NCBI GenBank assembly: GCA_006969385.1
Contig: CP030884.1
Coordinates: 3,596,001-3,660,000 of the forward strand
Length of the DNA: 64,000 nt
Reading direction: 5' to 3'
DNA from: Planctomycetaceae bacterium
GTDB taxonomy: Bacteria; Planctomycetota; Phycisphaerae; UBA1845; UTPLA1
Both the position numbers and the translations under genes were made by a program. Under the pieces are notes generated by a model. That model was not told where the DNA came from. It did no database searches and saw nothing but the letters and a program-made list of their open reading frames with translations. This document shows positions 43,113 to 51,971 of this stretch, one piece after another. Positions within the stretch are counted from its first letter, which is position 1, and each line of letters opens with the position of its first letter.

Positions 43113-43826
43113 TTACGGACACGACATTCCAGCCAGCAGCCTATCGACGAATGCGCAAACGTCGCTAGATTCGATCCCGAGCGTTCCGTCTATATCGGCG
43201 CAGTCGCAGTTATCATCGGGCGCGGTGTAACACGCGATAAACGATTGAATGTCGCCGCCGTTTACCATGCCGTCGTCATTTAGGTCGCCGGGGCAGGCGC
43301 AGTCGGGCGTTGCGTCGACTTCCAATTCGATCGCATAGACCGCAATGGCCTGACGGTCGGGCACCATCGCCCAGCCGGTGATGTGTTCGATCGAAATCGA
43401 GTCGTGCGTGAACGAAACATCCCAAGACTCGGGACCACCGCCGGTGATTAGGCCGGTGCCTTCCTGCCCGACCAGCGTTAGGTTTGCAATGCGTAGGTCC
43501 GGTCCAAAATCCAGATCGCCGAGCATTAGTTTGTAGTTCGTGTTTATGCCAGAGTGGACGGTCATATTGGCCGAGTCGAACCCGATGCGTAGCTCGTTTT
43601 CGGAGATGTCGACGAACACCGCTACGTAACCGGATTCACCGAAGTCATAGGCGACGCCTCTGAACTCTTCGCCTGGGTGCGCGACGGTAGCCATGTTGGT
43701 ATCGAGCAGATTGCTGCTTGACCCTATTTTGAAAAGGCCCGTGATTTCGTCACCGACGAGATCGGCATGGACGCTGGTCGATGAAACTGCGAGGAAAAAG
43801 AGCGTTACGAGCGAGATTCTGGTCAT
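43113..43826 (-). CDS. Secreted protein with cysteine-rich dockerin-like C-terminus
   Basis: 237 residues with signal peptide (ISLVTLFFLAVSSTSVHA). Residues 20-165 are beta-rich and unrecognised. The last 60 residues have the pattern CACPGDLNDDGMVNGGDIQSF, then CYTAPDDNCDCADIDG, then SSDVCAFVDRLLAGMSCP: two calcium-loop-like dockerin motifs plus six spaced cysteines. A very similar tail ends the protein at 51309. Dockerin-type domains bind cohesins in known systems; in planctomycetes the partner is unknown. The stop codon is followed by an intergenic repeat. Likely exported. Confidence 0.75.
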   Translation of the reverse strand: MTRISLVTLFFLAVSSTSVHADLVGDEITGLFKIGSSSNLLDTNMATVAHPGEEFRGVAYDFGESGYVAVFVDISENELRIGFDSANMTVHSGINTNYKLMLGDLDFGPDLRIANLTLVGQEGTGLITGGGPESWDVSFTHDSISIEHITGWAMVPDRQAIAVYAIELEVDATPDCACPGDLNDDGMVNGGDIQSFIACYTAPDDNCDCADIDGTLGIESSDVCAFVDRLLAGMSCP

Positions 43827-43888
43827 AGCTTGGTTCCTAAGGTTCGGGTGGGGTTATGTTGCCCGTCGAAACTTGAGAGAGGGTTGGT

Positions 43889-45580
43889 TCATCGATGATG
43901 CTCGATCAAATAGACACGACGCAATCGGTACTTGCGTCGCAGCGATCGACCGCCGAGTAAGAGCAATGGTGCGGCAAGCGCAAACAGATTCACCGTGCCC
44001 ATCGCTCCGCACATCGTCATGTTGCCCAGGTCAATGTCATTGCTTGCGGCTGCACCGTTGTTAGCGGGTGGGTTGGCGTTGTCGTTGTTTGTCGGTGCGT
44101 TCTGATTTGGAACGCTTGGTTGAGGCGAATTCGCATCGGGCGATGGTACAGATGTGTCGGGGGTCGTACCGATCACAGCCAACACGATTGCCTCGCTGAC
44201 CGTGACAACGCTTCCGCCGTCGCACGCGGGGATGCTTATCTGCACGTCATAAACATCGACATCGCCGAGTTGCGCGTCTGCAATTGTTAACGCGTCGGTG
44301 GTCGCGCCGGAGATGTCGCCACCGTTCGCAAGGGGCTCGCCGTTACGTCGCCATTGATAAGCCAGGTCCAGGCCGCTGCCCGTGCGAGCGCGCACGCTCA
44401 ACGTGATGGTCTCGCCTTCGTCGGCAACGGTGCTCGCGGGCTGTTGCAAAATCTGCGGCGGTAGAAATGACGTTGACGGGTTGAGGTGTACCCCGAGAAG
44501 GTCAGGTTCTATGCCTGACACGGCGAGGTCCATGCGATCGTCGTTATCGAAGTCGGCGATGGCGGCGTAATAGGGAACCTGAACCGAGCCGAACAGCCTC
44601 GGCTGCATAAAGGTGCCGTCGCCATTGCCGAGTAGCAATGCGAGATCACCGCTATCTTCATTGGGCGTCACGATATCGACGTGGCCATCACCATCGAGGT
44701 CACCGACCGCGAGCGCCTCGGGGCTATCACCGGCCGCGAAACTTAATGGCGTTTGCAATGTGCCGTCACCATTGCCGATGAACACAGCCACGGCATCGGT
44801 CGTGCCCGACGGCGTAACGACGTCGAGTAGTCCGTCGCCGTTGAGATCGATCACGGCGACGTCAAGCGGGTCACCGCCGACGGGGAATTTCGCGGGCGCA
44901 CCGAACGCGCCGTTACCGTCGCCTAACATGATGACGACATCGTCAGCACCGTTGTCGACCGCAATCACATCGACGAAACCGTCGTTGTTCAAGTCTTCAA
45001 CCTCGAGCGAATAGAGGGCGGCATCGGCATCGTATTGAACATGTCCGACGAACGCGCCGTTGCCGGTATCCAGGAACACCGATACCGAACGAGCGTTTCG
45101 GTTGGTTGCGATCAAATCGTGGTGGCCATTCATGTTGACGTCGGCCACGGCAACTGCGGTCGTGCCATCGCCGGCGGGATAGTCGATGGCGTTTTGAAAG
45201 GTGCCGTCACCGTTACCGAGCAGAACGGATACGACATCGCCCGCGAATGCTGCAACGGCAATGTCGGGGAATGAATCGTTGTTAAGTTGAGCGATCCTTG
45301 GAAAGTTTGGAGCAATCGCCACGGGATATTGGGTGGCGGGAAAAAAGTGACCATCGCCCTGATTCACGAGCACACTGACGGTGTTTGAAAACGAGTCGGC
45401 CGTTACGACATCGGGAAAGCCGTCGTCGTTGATGTCGCCGGCGACCAACGTGAAAGCGTCGTCGCCGGTGGGATAGGTATCGAGTGATGTAAGGTTTAGC
45501 TGGCATTGTGCGAGCGCTGGTTGCGCGTTCGTAAATAGGGTAATGGCGACGAGTGCGAGACATTGGAGCGTATGTTTCAT
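43889..45580 (-). CDS. FG-GAP/VCBS repeat protein with C-terminal anchor
   Basis: 563 residues with signal peptide (LALVAITLFTNAQPALA). Seven or so FG-GAP units run through residues 25-370, each with the calcium-binding core DxNxDGxxD (for example VAGDINDDGFPDVVT, VEDLNNDGFVDVIAV, VGDLDGDGHVDIVT), giving a beta-propeller. An Ig-like domain follows (PPQILQQPASTVADEGETITLSV...WRRNGEPL). A Pro/Asn-rich linker leads to a tripartite tail: CGAMG, then a hydrophobic helix (TVNLFALAAPLLLLGG), then Arg/Lys-rich residues, like PEP-CTERM or MYXO-CTERM sorting signals. AAGGA is 8 bases before the ATG. Surface adhesion or binding role likely. Confidence 0.83.
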   Translation of the reverse strand: MKHTLQCLALVAITLFTNAQPALAQCQLNLTSLDTYPTGDDAFTLVAGDINDDGFPDVVTADSFSNTVSVLVNQGDGHFFPATQYPVAIAPNFPRIAQLNNDSFPDIAVAAFAGDVVSVLLGNGDGTFQNAIDYPAGDGTTAVAVADVNMNGHHDLIATNRNARSVSVFLDTGNGAFVGHVQYDADAALYSLEVEDLNNDGFVDVIAVDNGADDVVIMLGDGNGAFGAPAKFPVGGDPLDVAVIDLNGDGLLDVVTPSGTTDAVAVFIGNGDGTLQTPLSFAAGDSPEALAVGDLDGDGHVDIVTPNEDSGDLALLLGNGDGTFMQPRLFGSVQVPYYAAIADFDNDDRMDLAVSGIEPDLLGVHLNPSTSFLPPQILQQPASTVADEGETITLSVRARTGSGLDLAYQWRRNGEPLANGGDISGATTDALTIADAQLGDVDVYDVQISIPACDGGSVVTVSEAIVLAVIGTTPDTSVPSPDANSPQPSVPNQNAPTNNDNANPPANNGAAASNDIDLGNMTMCGAMGTVNLFALAAPLLLLGGRSLRRKYRLRRVYLIEHHR

Positions 45581-45793
45581 GATTCGGTTCCTTTCGCGTT
45601 CTTACAGGAAGCGGCGGGTCGCAGGGTCCGCAAGCAAGGTCAGCAGGTGGAGACCCTCGTTTCATCCCGCTATTGAGAGCGATAGAATGCGGTCCGTGGA
45701 ATGCATGACGCCCGCATTTGCCGCAGGGTTTCCGTACAATGAGGTAGTGCGACAAAGGCAGCGCTGTGGGACCACAACGTAGAGATTTTTTTG

Positions 45794-46360
45794 ATGGATG
45801 AATCCAAGATCGAAGTGACGCGTATCCTGCAGGCCATCAACGCGGGCGATGAAAAGTCGTCGGAGGCGCTGTTGCCGATTGTTTATGACGAGTTGCGGCG
45901 GCTCGCGGCTGTGCAGATGGGCCGAGAAAAACCGGGCCAAACACTGCAAGCGACGGCACTCGTGCACGAGGCGTATCTGCGGTTGATCGGCGGGCAAGAT
46001 ATGGAGTGGAGCAATCGCGGCCACTTCTTTGGGGCCGCCGCTCAGGCGATGCGGCGCATTCTGGTTGAGAACGCGCGGCGTCGAAATCGAATCAAACGCG
46101 GTGGCGATCGCGTTCGGGTGGAGCTGACGGACGTTGCCGACGAGCAAAATGCCGGCGAGATGGATTTTGTGGTCCTCGATGAGGCGCTACGGCGCATGGA
46201 AGAGGAGGACCCGCGCATGGCGCGCGTCGTCATGCTGCGTTTTTTCGCCGGGTTGAGCGTCAATGACACGGCCGAGGCGATGGGCGTCTCGCCGATGACG
46301 GTCAAACGCGACTGGGCCTGCGCGAAGGCGTGGCTCTACGACGAGATGAATGCGGAGTAG
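45794..46360 (+). CDS. ECF-type sigma factor (TIGR02999-like)
   Basis: 188 residues from ATG 45794 (TTG 45791 also possible). Family features: ILQAINAGDEKSSEALLPIVYDELRRLAAVQM, QTLQATALVHEAYLRLIG, RGHFFGAAAQAMRRILVENARRRNRIKRGG, and region 4 ARVVMLRFFAGLSVNDTAEAMGVSPMTVKRDWACAKAWL. This subgroup is characteristically paired with Ser/Thr kinases in planctomycetes and acidobacteria, and a kinase gene follows at once. Regulation may involve phosphorylation by that kinase rather than an anti-sigma factor (inference from the family). Confidence 0.92.
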   Translation: MDESKIEVTRILQAINAGDEKSSEALLPIVYDELRRLAAVQMGREKPGQTLQATALVHEAYLRLIGGQDMEWSNRGHFFGAAAQAMRRILVENARRRNRIKRGGDRVRVELTDVADEQNAGEMDFVVLDEALRRMEEEDPRMARVVMLRFFAGLSVNDTAEAMGVSPMTVKRDWACAKAWLYDEMNAE

Positions 46361-46468
46361 GCGGGCTTGGGCCGGTCATGTTGGCGCTTGCCTGTTTGGG
46401 ATCGCCCATCGATCGCAGGCGTGGCAAAGTTCGTCGCCGTTCCACATCGCGCTACCGGGAGTGAACCA

Positions 46469-49400
46469 TTGGCCGCCGGCAATCTAAGTCGTGTGAAGTC
46501 GCTGTTTAACGAAGCGCTCGCTATGCCGCCGGAGACGCGCGACGCATGGCTGCGCGATCAGTGTGGCGACGATGCCGCGTTGTTGCAGAAAGTCACGCGC
46601 ATGCTGGCAGCGCACGACGGCGAATCGCAATTTATGGAGAACGCGTCGATTTCGCTTTCCAGCATGTCGACGGCGGATATGCCGGACGTCATCGGCAACT
46701 ACCGCATCATTCAGCAAATCGGCGAAGGCGGAATGGGCGTCGTGTACGTGGCCGAACAGTCAGCGCCGATTCGTCGGCGCGTCGCGCTAAAGCTCATCAA
46801 GCTCGGCATGGATACCAAGTCGGTCGTCGCGCGCTTTAATGCGGAGCGGCAGGCGTTGGCATTGCTCGATCATCCCAACGTGGCGCGGGTTTACGAGGCG
46901 GGCGCGACCAAGACGGGCAGGCCGTACTTCGTCATGGAATACGTGCCGGGCGCGCCGATTACGAAGTTCTGCGATGCGCATCAACTTACGCTCGACGTTC
47001 GCCTCGATTTGTTCGTGCAGGTTTGCAACGCGATTCAGCACGCCCATCAAAAAGGGATCATTCATCGCGACATTAAGCCGTCGAACGTGCTCGTCGTGCG
47101 CGACGACGGCAAGCCTGCGCCCAAGGTGATCGACTTCGGCGTGGCGAAGGCGACGGATCAACGACTGACCGAGCAAACGCTGTTTACCGAACACGGCGTG
47201 ATGATCGGCACGCCGTCGTACATGAGCCCGGAGCAGGCGGAGCTGTCGGCGATCGGCGTCGATGCCCGGTCCGATGTGTATTCGCTGGGCATCCTGCTTT
47301 ACGAAATGATCGTCGGCGTGTTGCCGTTTGAGACGACGGACCTGCGTCGCGCGGCGTTGGCCGAAATGCAACGCATCATTCGCGAGGTGGAACCGTCGCG
47401 CCCGAGTACGCGCTTCAAGTCGCTCGGTGCCGATTCGGGTTCGATTTGCGAAACGCGGCGCATCGATCGAAACACGCTGCAACGGATGCTGTCGGGCGAT
47501 CTCGACTGGATCACGATGAAGGCGATCGATAAGGACCCGTCGCGTCGATATGCGTCGGCATCGGAGTTGGCCGCCGACATCCTGCGGCACCTGCATCACG
47601 AACCCGTTATTGCGTCGCCTCCGAGTGCGATCTATAGGCTGCGCAAGTTCGCACGGCGACACCGCGGCGGCGTGGTTGCCGGAATGCTCGTGTTGAGCAC
47701 GCTGATTGCCGGTGTAGTCGGTACATCCATCGGATGGCAGCGCGCCGCAGAAGCCGAGACAGTTGCCGAAGCCCGCGCCGAAGAGGCCAAACGACAGGCC
47801 GAACTCGCGAACGCGGTGAATGAATTCTTGAACAAAGAATTGCTCGGTGCCGTATCGCCGTCGCTGGAAGCGGGGCGGGGGCGAGATGTTTTGCTGCGCG
47901 ATGTGGTGGACGTCGCATCGGAGCGCATCGCGACCTCCAGCGCGGATGGCGGACGATTTCACGATAAGCCGTTGGTCGAGGCGAGCATTCGCGAAACGCT
48001 GGGCGTCGCGTATATGAAGCTTGGCGAGTACGGCGCGTCGGAGCCGCATTTGCAACGGACGTACGACCTGATGACTGCGTTGCGCGAAGCGGATGACAAA
48101 GAACGCATCCGCGCGGTTGATAACCTTGCCAATTTGTACCAGATATCCGGTCGACATCGCGACGCCGAACGGCTGCATCGCGACGCACTGGAAGCGGCGA
48201 CGCGCGAGTTGGGGGCCGAATCGCCGCAAACGCTGGTTGTGAAGAACAACCTGGCGGCGGTGCTCCATTTGCAAGGGAAGTATCCGGAGGCGGCAACGCT
48301 GTTTGCCGAAGCGCTCGCAGCGCGCAAGCGCGTACTCGGCTTGGAACATAAGGATACGATTACCACGGCGAGCAATCTGGCCAGCGCTTATTCGCGCAAT
48401 AACCAACTCGACGAAGCCGAAGCGCTGTTGCGCGAATGGTTGGCCGTTGCTCGACGAACGCTGCCAGAGGGCGATCTTAACACGAGTTATTTTTTAAAGA
48501 ATCTCGGCGAAGTGCTTGCCCGCAAGGGCAACGCGGCGGAGGCGCGGAAGATGATGGCTGAAGCGCTCGACGTACGGCGAAATCTGTTAGGTGAAGAACA
48601 CCCGATTACGCAGGCGTCGTTGCACGACTTGGCCGTGTTGTCGTCGATGGAGGGAAAGCATGAGGAAGCGGCGAAGTTGTTTCAGCAAGTTAGCGATGTG
48701 CGTGCGCGGATTCTAGGTGAAGATCATGCCGATACGCTGAGCGCGACATCGAATCTTGCGAATGAATACGTCGCGCTCGGTCGCGCCGTGGAGGCCGAAC
48801 GACTGTTGATTGAGTCGTTGAAGGCGGCGGAAGACCGATACGGCGTCGAACATAGCATCACGATGCGCGTTATGTATCTGCTGGGGTGGCTATATACCGA
48901 GCGGCAGCGTTACGACGAAGCCACGGAAATCAATCTGCGGCTGATCGAAACGCAACGCAATACGCTGGGGGATCGTCATCCGCAAACGCTTGGGACGCTC
49001 GAAACGATTGCCAAGGCGCAATTTGAGCAATTAGATTATGCGGCGGCGGAAGAAAATTATCGCGAGTTATTTGAAACGCTGCGCGATAGCCTCGGTCGCG
49101 AGAATCCCGCCACGATTCGAATCAGCAATAGTCTCGCGTCAGTACACATTGCGCAGGAAAACGTTGACGCGGCCAGGCCTTTGATGACTGATAATATTCG
49201 AATTCAGTTGGAATTGGCGACGCAAGAATCGGCGACGGCGGCGCAAAAGACGCTATGTGCGAAGCTACTGCTTGACGTTGAGCCCGTCGATCTGCGCGAC
49301 CCGGAAAGGGCGGTATTGCTCGCGCGCGAAGCGAGCGCGCTTCTCGATCAAGAAGACGCCGACGCGTGGTCGTTGGTTGCCCGAGCTGAGTTTAGCAATG

Positions 49401-49519
49401 GTAATCAGCCGGCAGCCGTCGAAGCGCAGCAACAAGCGATTCTGCATCTTCCTGAGGATGTATCGATGACAAGACGTGCGACATTTGAGAATCAACTCGC
49501 AACGTATTCGAAAGGTTGA
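46469..49519 (+). CDS. Membrane Ser/Thr protein kinase with C-terminal TPR repeats
   Basis: About 1016 residues. N-terminal conserved region (LSRVKSLFNEALAMPPETRDAWL). Kinase domain: GEGGMGVVYVA (Gly loop), VALKLIK (Lys), HRDIKPSNVL, DFGVAK and MSPEQAE. One membrane helix follows (VVAGMLVLSTLIAGVVGTSIGW, about residue 430 of the long frame). The outer part has about ten TPR-like units (for example NLAAVLHLQGKYPEAATLFAEALAARKRVLG, AQFEQLDYAAAEENYRELFETLRDSLG). The frame opens at 46367, but TTG 46469 has GGGAG 7 bases before it and gives the family N-terminus. Together with the sigma gene it forms a typical planctomycete signalling unit. Confidence 0.92.
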   Translation: MAAGNLSRVKSLFNEALAMPPETRDAWLRDQCGDDAALLQKVTRMLAAHDGESQFMENASISLSSMSTADMPDVIGNYRIIQQIGEGGMGVVYVAEQSAPIRRRVALKLIKLGMDTKSVVARFNAERQALALLDHPNVARVYEAGATKTGRPYFVMEYVPGAPITKFCDAHQLTLDVRLDLFVQVCNAIQHAHQKGIIHRDIKPSNVLVVRDDGKPAPKVIDFGVAKATDQRLTEQTLFTEHGVMIGTPSYMSPEQAELSAIGVDARSDVYSLGILLYEMIVGVLPFETTDLRRAALAEMQRIIREVEPSRPSTRFKSLGADSGSICETRRIDRNTLQRMLSGDLDWITMKAIDKDPSRRYASASELAADILRHLHHEPVIASPPSAIYRLRKFARRHRGGVVAGMLVLSTLIAGVVGTSIGWQRAAEAETVAEARAEEAKRQAELANAVNEFLNKELLGAVSPSLEAGRGRDVLLRDVVDVASERIATSSADGGRFHDKPLVEASIRETLGVAYMKLGEYGASEPHLQRTYDLMTALREADDKERIRAVDNLANLYQISGRHRDAERLHRDALEAATRELGAESPQTLVVKNNLAAVLHLQGKYPEAATLFAEALAARKRVLGLEHKDTITTASNLASAYSRNNQLDEAEALLREWLAVARRTLPEGDLNTSYFLKNLGEVLARKGNAAEARKMMAEALDVRRNLLGEEHPITQASLHDLAVLSSMEGKHEEAAKLFQQVSDVRARILGEDHADTLSATSNLANEYVALGRAVEAERLLIESLKAAEDRYGVEHSITMRVMYLLGWLYTERQRYDEATEINLRLIETQRNTLGDRHPQTLGTLETIAKAQFEQLDYAAAEENYRELFETLRDSLGRENPATIRISNSLASVHIAQENVDAARPLMTDNIRIQLELATQESATAAQKTLCAKLLLDVEPVDLRDPERAVLLAREASALLDQEDADAWSLVARAEFSNGNQPAAVEAQQQAILHLPEDVSMTRRATFENQLATYSKG

Positions 49520-50262
49520 GCCGACCGGGTTTTATCTCCTCGATTCCGAATAGTCGATACAGTTAATATTATCGCGATTGCTAGCCCAATTCAGAAATGA
49601 CTGCGACCTTGGATGGTTTGTTAGCATACACCGGCTATTAGCAGGCGCCACAACGCAAACATCGCTTTCAATTGTGAACAGGTGTTAGGGCATAATTAAC
49701 TACTTCGACTTGGTTACTGCGTGTTCTCAAAGAAACGAGACAGCATCGAACGGCTGGCAAATATCTGATCGATAACTCAACGATGACAACGCAGCTAGCG
49801 CGAGAATCAACGACGAGATAGATATCGCAGCGGCCGGATTCGAACCGTCGGTATTAGTTTGCCACTGCCGGACGGTTTAGACACGTGTCGCTTTCAGATT
49901 CTCATCCACCTTTCCATGGATAAATGGGCGGTGAAGTTCGGATAATCCCGTTCGGACGTGCGGCCTAGTAACGAGTTTACAGTTTCTTCCCCGAGGGCTG
50001 TCGATAACGATGGCCCGCCCACGCTAAGTGGATACAAAAAAAGTCATTGGCTGTGGCACAGGCGTCTCGTACGTATTCGACGTCGAGACGGCGGTGCCAT
50101 AACGATTCTTTTTGCCAAGAGCGTTAGTCGTTCTAAATTGGCTGCAAAGGAAACGCGTGCGGTCGCGAACATCCGCGCATGGATGTTCGTATCAGGCGAC
50201 CTCGTACGGATATGGCGCTGCGAATGGGCCGATAGCTTTTTGTTATAGAATGACAGTTAGGT
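49520..50262. other. Gene-poor region
   Basis: No supported gene. It has higher A/T content than its neighbours. It includes the hairpin repeat at 50045-50100. The small open frames here have no protein signature. The region merges into decayed gene fragments to the right. Confidence 0.45.
50045..50100. repeat. Hairpin repeat (GAGACGGCGGTGCCA family), copy 2
   Basis: Palindrome TGGCAC.GGCGTCTCG.ACGT, then attcg, then ACG.CGAGACGGC.GTGCCA. Matches the copy at 9907-9963 with the same 3' half. Confidence 0.6.
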
Positions 50263-50510
50263 TCAATTCGATTTCGCTTGCGTGCCACGCTCCGCTGATG
50301 TCAGTGAATTCAGGTCTAGTTCACGCCACCTGGCGGCTTCATCGGGCTTAGACCAGGCAACGTACAAGTCGACCACGCGTTCGTGGGCGTTTTTCAGGCA
50401 GTTGGCGCCGGCGACTTGCGGAATGGAAACGCGTTGGCGATGGAGAGCCCGCAAGCTATCCAGTAAAAGCGGCTCCGCTTCATCAAACGCGCCAATTGCC
50501 ACCAATGCAG
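50263..50510 (-). pseudogene. Fragment of a kinase-TPR protein C-terminus
   Basis: The open frame reads ALVAIGAFDEAEPLLLDSLRAL, then NCLKNAHERVVDLYVAWSKPDEAARWREL. This is the standard last TPR and C-terminal end of planctomycete Ser/Thr kinase-TPR proteins. Upstream in the same frame a TGA stop lies within a few codons, and no kinase domain is present. So it is a remnant, in opposite orientation to the intact kinase gene 750 bases away. It could be left over from a duplicated sigma-kinase unit. Confidence 0.65.
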
Positions 50511-50676
50511 AGCCGAGTTCGCTTCACGCTCGGTTGGTGAGCCAATGGTCGTTACCTGATCGAGGTCGAGATCGACGCGGGCACCATCTCGCTTGCGCTT
50601 CGCCGCCGCCTTGGCGCGGGCGTGGTCGTGAAGAATTTATCACATCGCCGTCGCTGCCACGGCCATGAAATGAGAC

Positions 50677-51258
50677 TTGTTGGTCGGCGCGCCGTTCTGC
50701 GCTTCAACCAACGTTGAAAACGACTTCAACTTCCGCACGCACGTGCATCAACGCGGCTTGCTCGGCATTGGCCGACCGGCTTTGGTGAACACGCTGGACG
50801 TCGAGGGCAGTGCATCGAAGTCGACTGCCGGCGATTGGCGCGCCAACTCCGACCGTCGCATTTAGACAGATATCGAAACCGTCACCGGTGCACTCGATAC
50901 ACTCGACCGCGTGCGGCTCGTGAGCTTTGAATACACCGACGAGTATCAGCATACCTACGCTGGCGTTGGCGACGGTCGCTACTTGAATGTCATCGCGCAA
51001 GAGTTCGCCGAAGTATTCTCCGGTCACGTTCGCAGTAGCGGCGAACACCTACCCGATGGATCGACGATCCTACAGGTGGAGACCTACCCGCTCACGATCT
51101 ACTCGGCCGCCGCCATACAGGAATTGCGGCACCAAACCGACAAGCGTCTCGCCCAATAAAACGCGGAGATCGAATTGTTATGTATGCAAAACGACGAACT
51201 GGCCGCGCGACTTGTCAAGATCGAAGAGATGCTGTCTCAGAGCAATCACGGCAAATAA
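50677..51258 (+). pseudogene. Peptidase S74 (tail-fibre chaperone) domain with two in-frame stops
   Basis: One frame carries the whole domain. It runs LLGIGRPALVNTLDVEGSASKSTAGDW, ANSDRRI, stop TAG at 50863, then TDIETVTGALDTLDRVRLVSF, YLNVIAQEFAEVFSG, HLPDGSTILQVETYPL, TIYSAAAIQELRHQTDKRLAQ, stop TAA at 51157, then a coiled coil to 51258. In homologues both stop positions are Lys, so each is explained by one base change (AAG to TAG, AAA to TAA). The usual head region before it is missing. The S74 domain trimerises and self-cleaves in phage tail proteins and planctomycete surface proteins. Probably a dead gene; programmed readthrough is much less likely. Confidence 0.7.
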
Positions 51259-51308
51259 GGGTGATCGTTAGCGCGATCATCGATTACAAAAAGACAGGAA
51301 TATCCAAG

Positions 51309-51770
51309 ATGAAAAAGCAACACATTCAACGCCTGATCTCAGGCAGCATCGCATTGATCATTGGGTCCTCAGTCGCACTCGCCAACGATTTCGAAATCAC
51401 CAGCTACACCATCGACGGTGGCGGCGGTTACAGCGCCGGCGGCAGCTTCGAACTCGAAGGCACCATCGGCCAACCCGATGCGGGCTTCATGTCCGGCGGC
51501 GCCTTCAATTTGGAAGGCGGCTTTTGGCCCCGGACAAAGTTGCCCGCTTGTGCTTGTCTAGGTGATAGGAATGGCGACGGGACACGGGACGGTGGTGACA
51601 TTCAGCAGTTTACTCTGTGCCTAATTAACAGCGGTTCTTGCCAATGCGCGGATGTGAACGAGACCGGCGGCGTCACGATCGACGATCTAGACGAATTCGT
51701 CAGTACCTTGCTCTCGGGAAGCGGATGTTCGAAACACTCATGCTCTAAAGAATTGAACGTTACGGGGTAG
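51309..51770 (+). CDS. Small secreted protein with cysteine-rich dockerin-like C-terminus
   Basis: 153 residues from ATG 51309 (AGGA 9 bases upstream). Signal peptide: LISGSIALIIGSSVALA. Residues 25-75 have the frequent planctomycete motif ITSYTIDGGGGYSAGGSF, then GTIGQPDAGFMSGGAFNL, EGGFWP. The C-terminal part CACLGDRNGDGTRDGGDIQQF, CLINSGSCQCADVNE, IDDLDEFVSTLLSGSGC aligns with the tail of the protein at 43113. It is followed by a Cys/Ser-rich end. The frame extends to 51180 through the pseudogene's end, but those residues are not signal-like. Function unknown; likely exported. Confidence 0.75.
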   Translation: MKKQHIQRLISGSIALIIGSSVALANDFEITSYTIDGGGGYSAGGSFELEGTIGQPDAGFMSGGAFNLEGGFWPRTKLPACACLGDRNGDGTRDGGDIQQFTLCLINSGSCQCADVNETGGVTIDDLDEFVSTLLSGSGCSKHSCSKELNVTG

Positions 51771-51920
51771 GCGCTTGCGTCTGCCCCGTTTCTTTGTCAA
51801 AAAATTCGACGATTCAAAACGAAAGCCGCGAACTCGAGGATCTCCTCGACGACGATGGCGACGGCATTCCGGCGGCGCACGACAACTGTCTTGTTAGGCC
51901 GAAAAGCGATCGGGTCGACT

Positions 51921-51941
51921 GAACAGGCTTCGCGCCTGTTC
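51921..51941. repeat. Perfect hairpin between convergent genes
   Basis: GAACAGGC-ttcgc-GCCTGTTC. It lies between the dockerin-like protein (+) and the giant protein (-). No T-run follows, so it may be a repeat or a weak bidirectional terminator. Confidence 0.45.
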
Positions 51942-51971
51942 CATCGTCAATGAATCCCGACGCACTGTTCC

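Noticed and set aside
46787..48406. 539-codon minus-strand open frame opposite the kinase-TPR gene
   Set aside because: Arg/His-rich translation without domains, lying wholly within the kinase gene.
49825..49890. Sequence GGATTCGAACCG resembling the T arm of a minus-strand tRNA
   Set aside because: Only three T-stem pairs form and no acceptor, D or anticodon arm can be built around it; at most a tRNA remnant or chance match.
49958..50248. 96-codon plus-strand frame
   Set aside because: Overlaps the hairpin repeat at 50045 and shows no coding signature.
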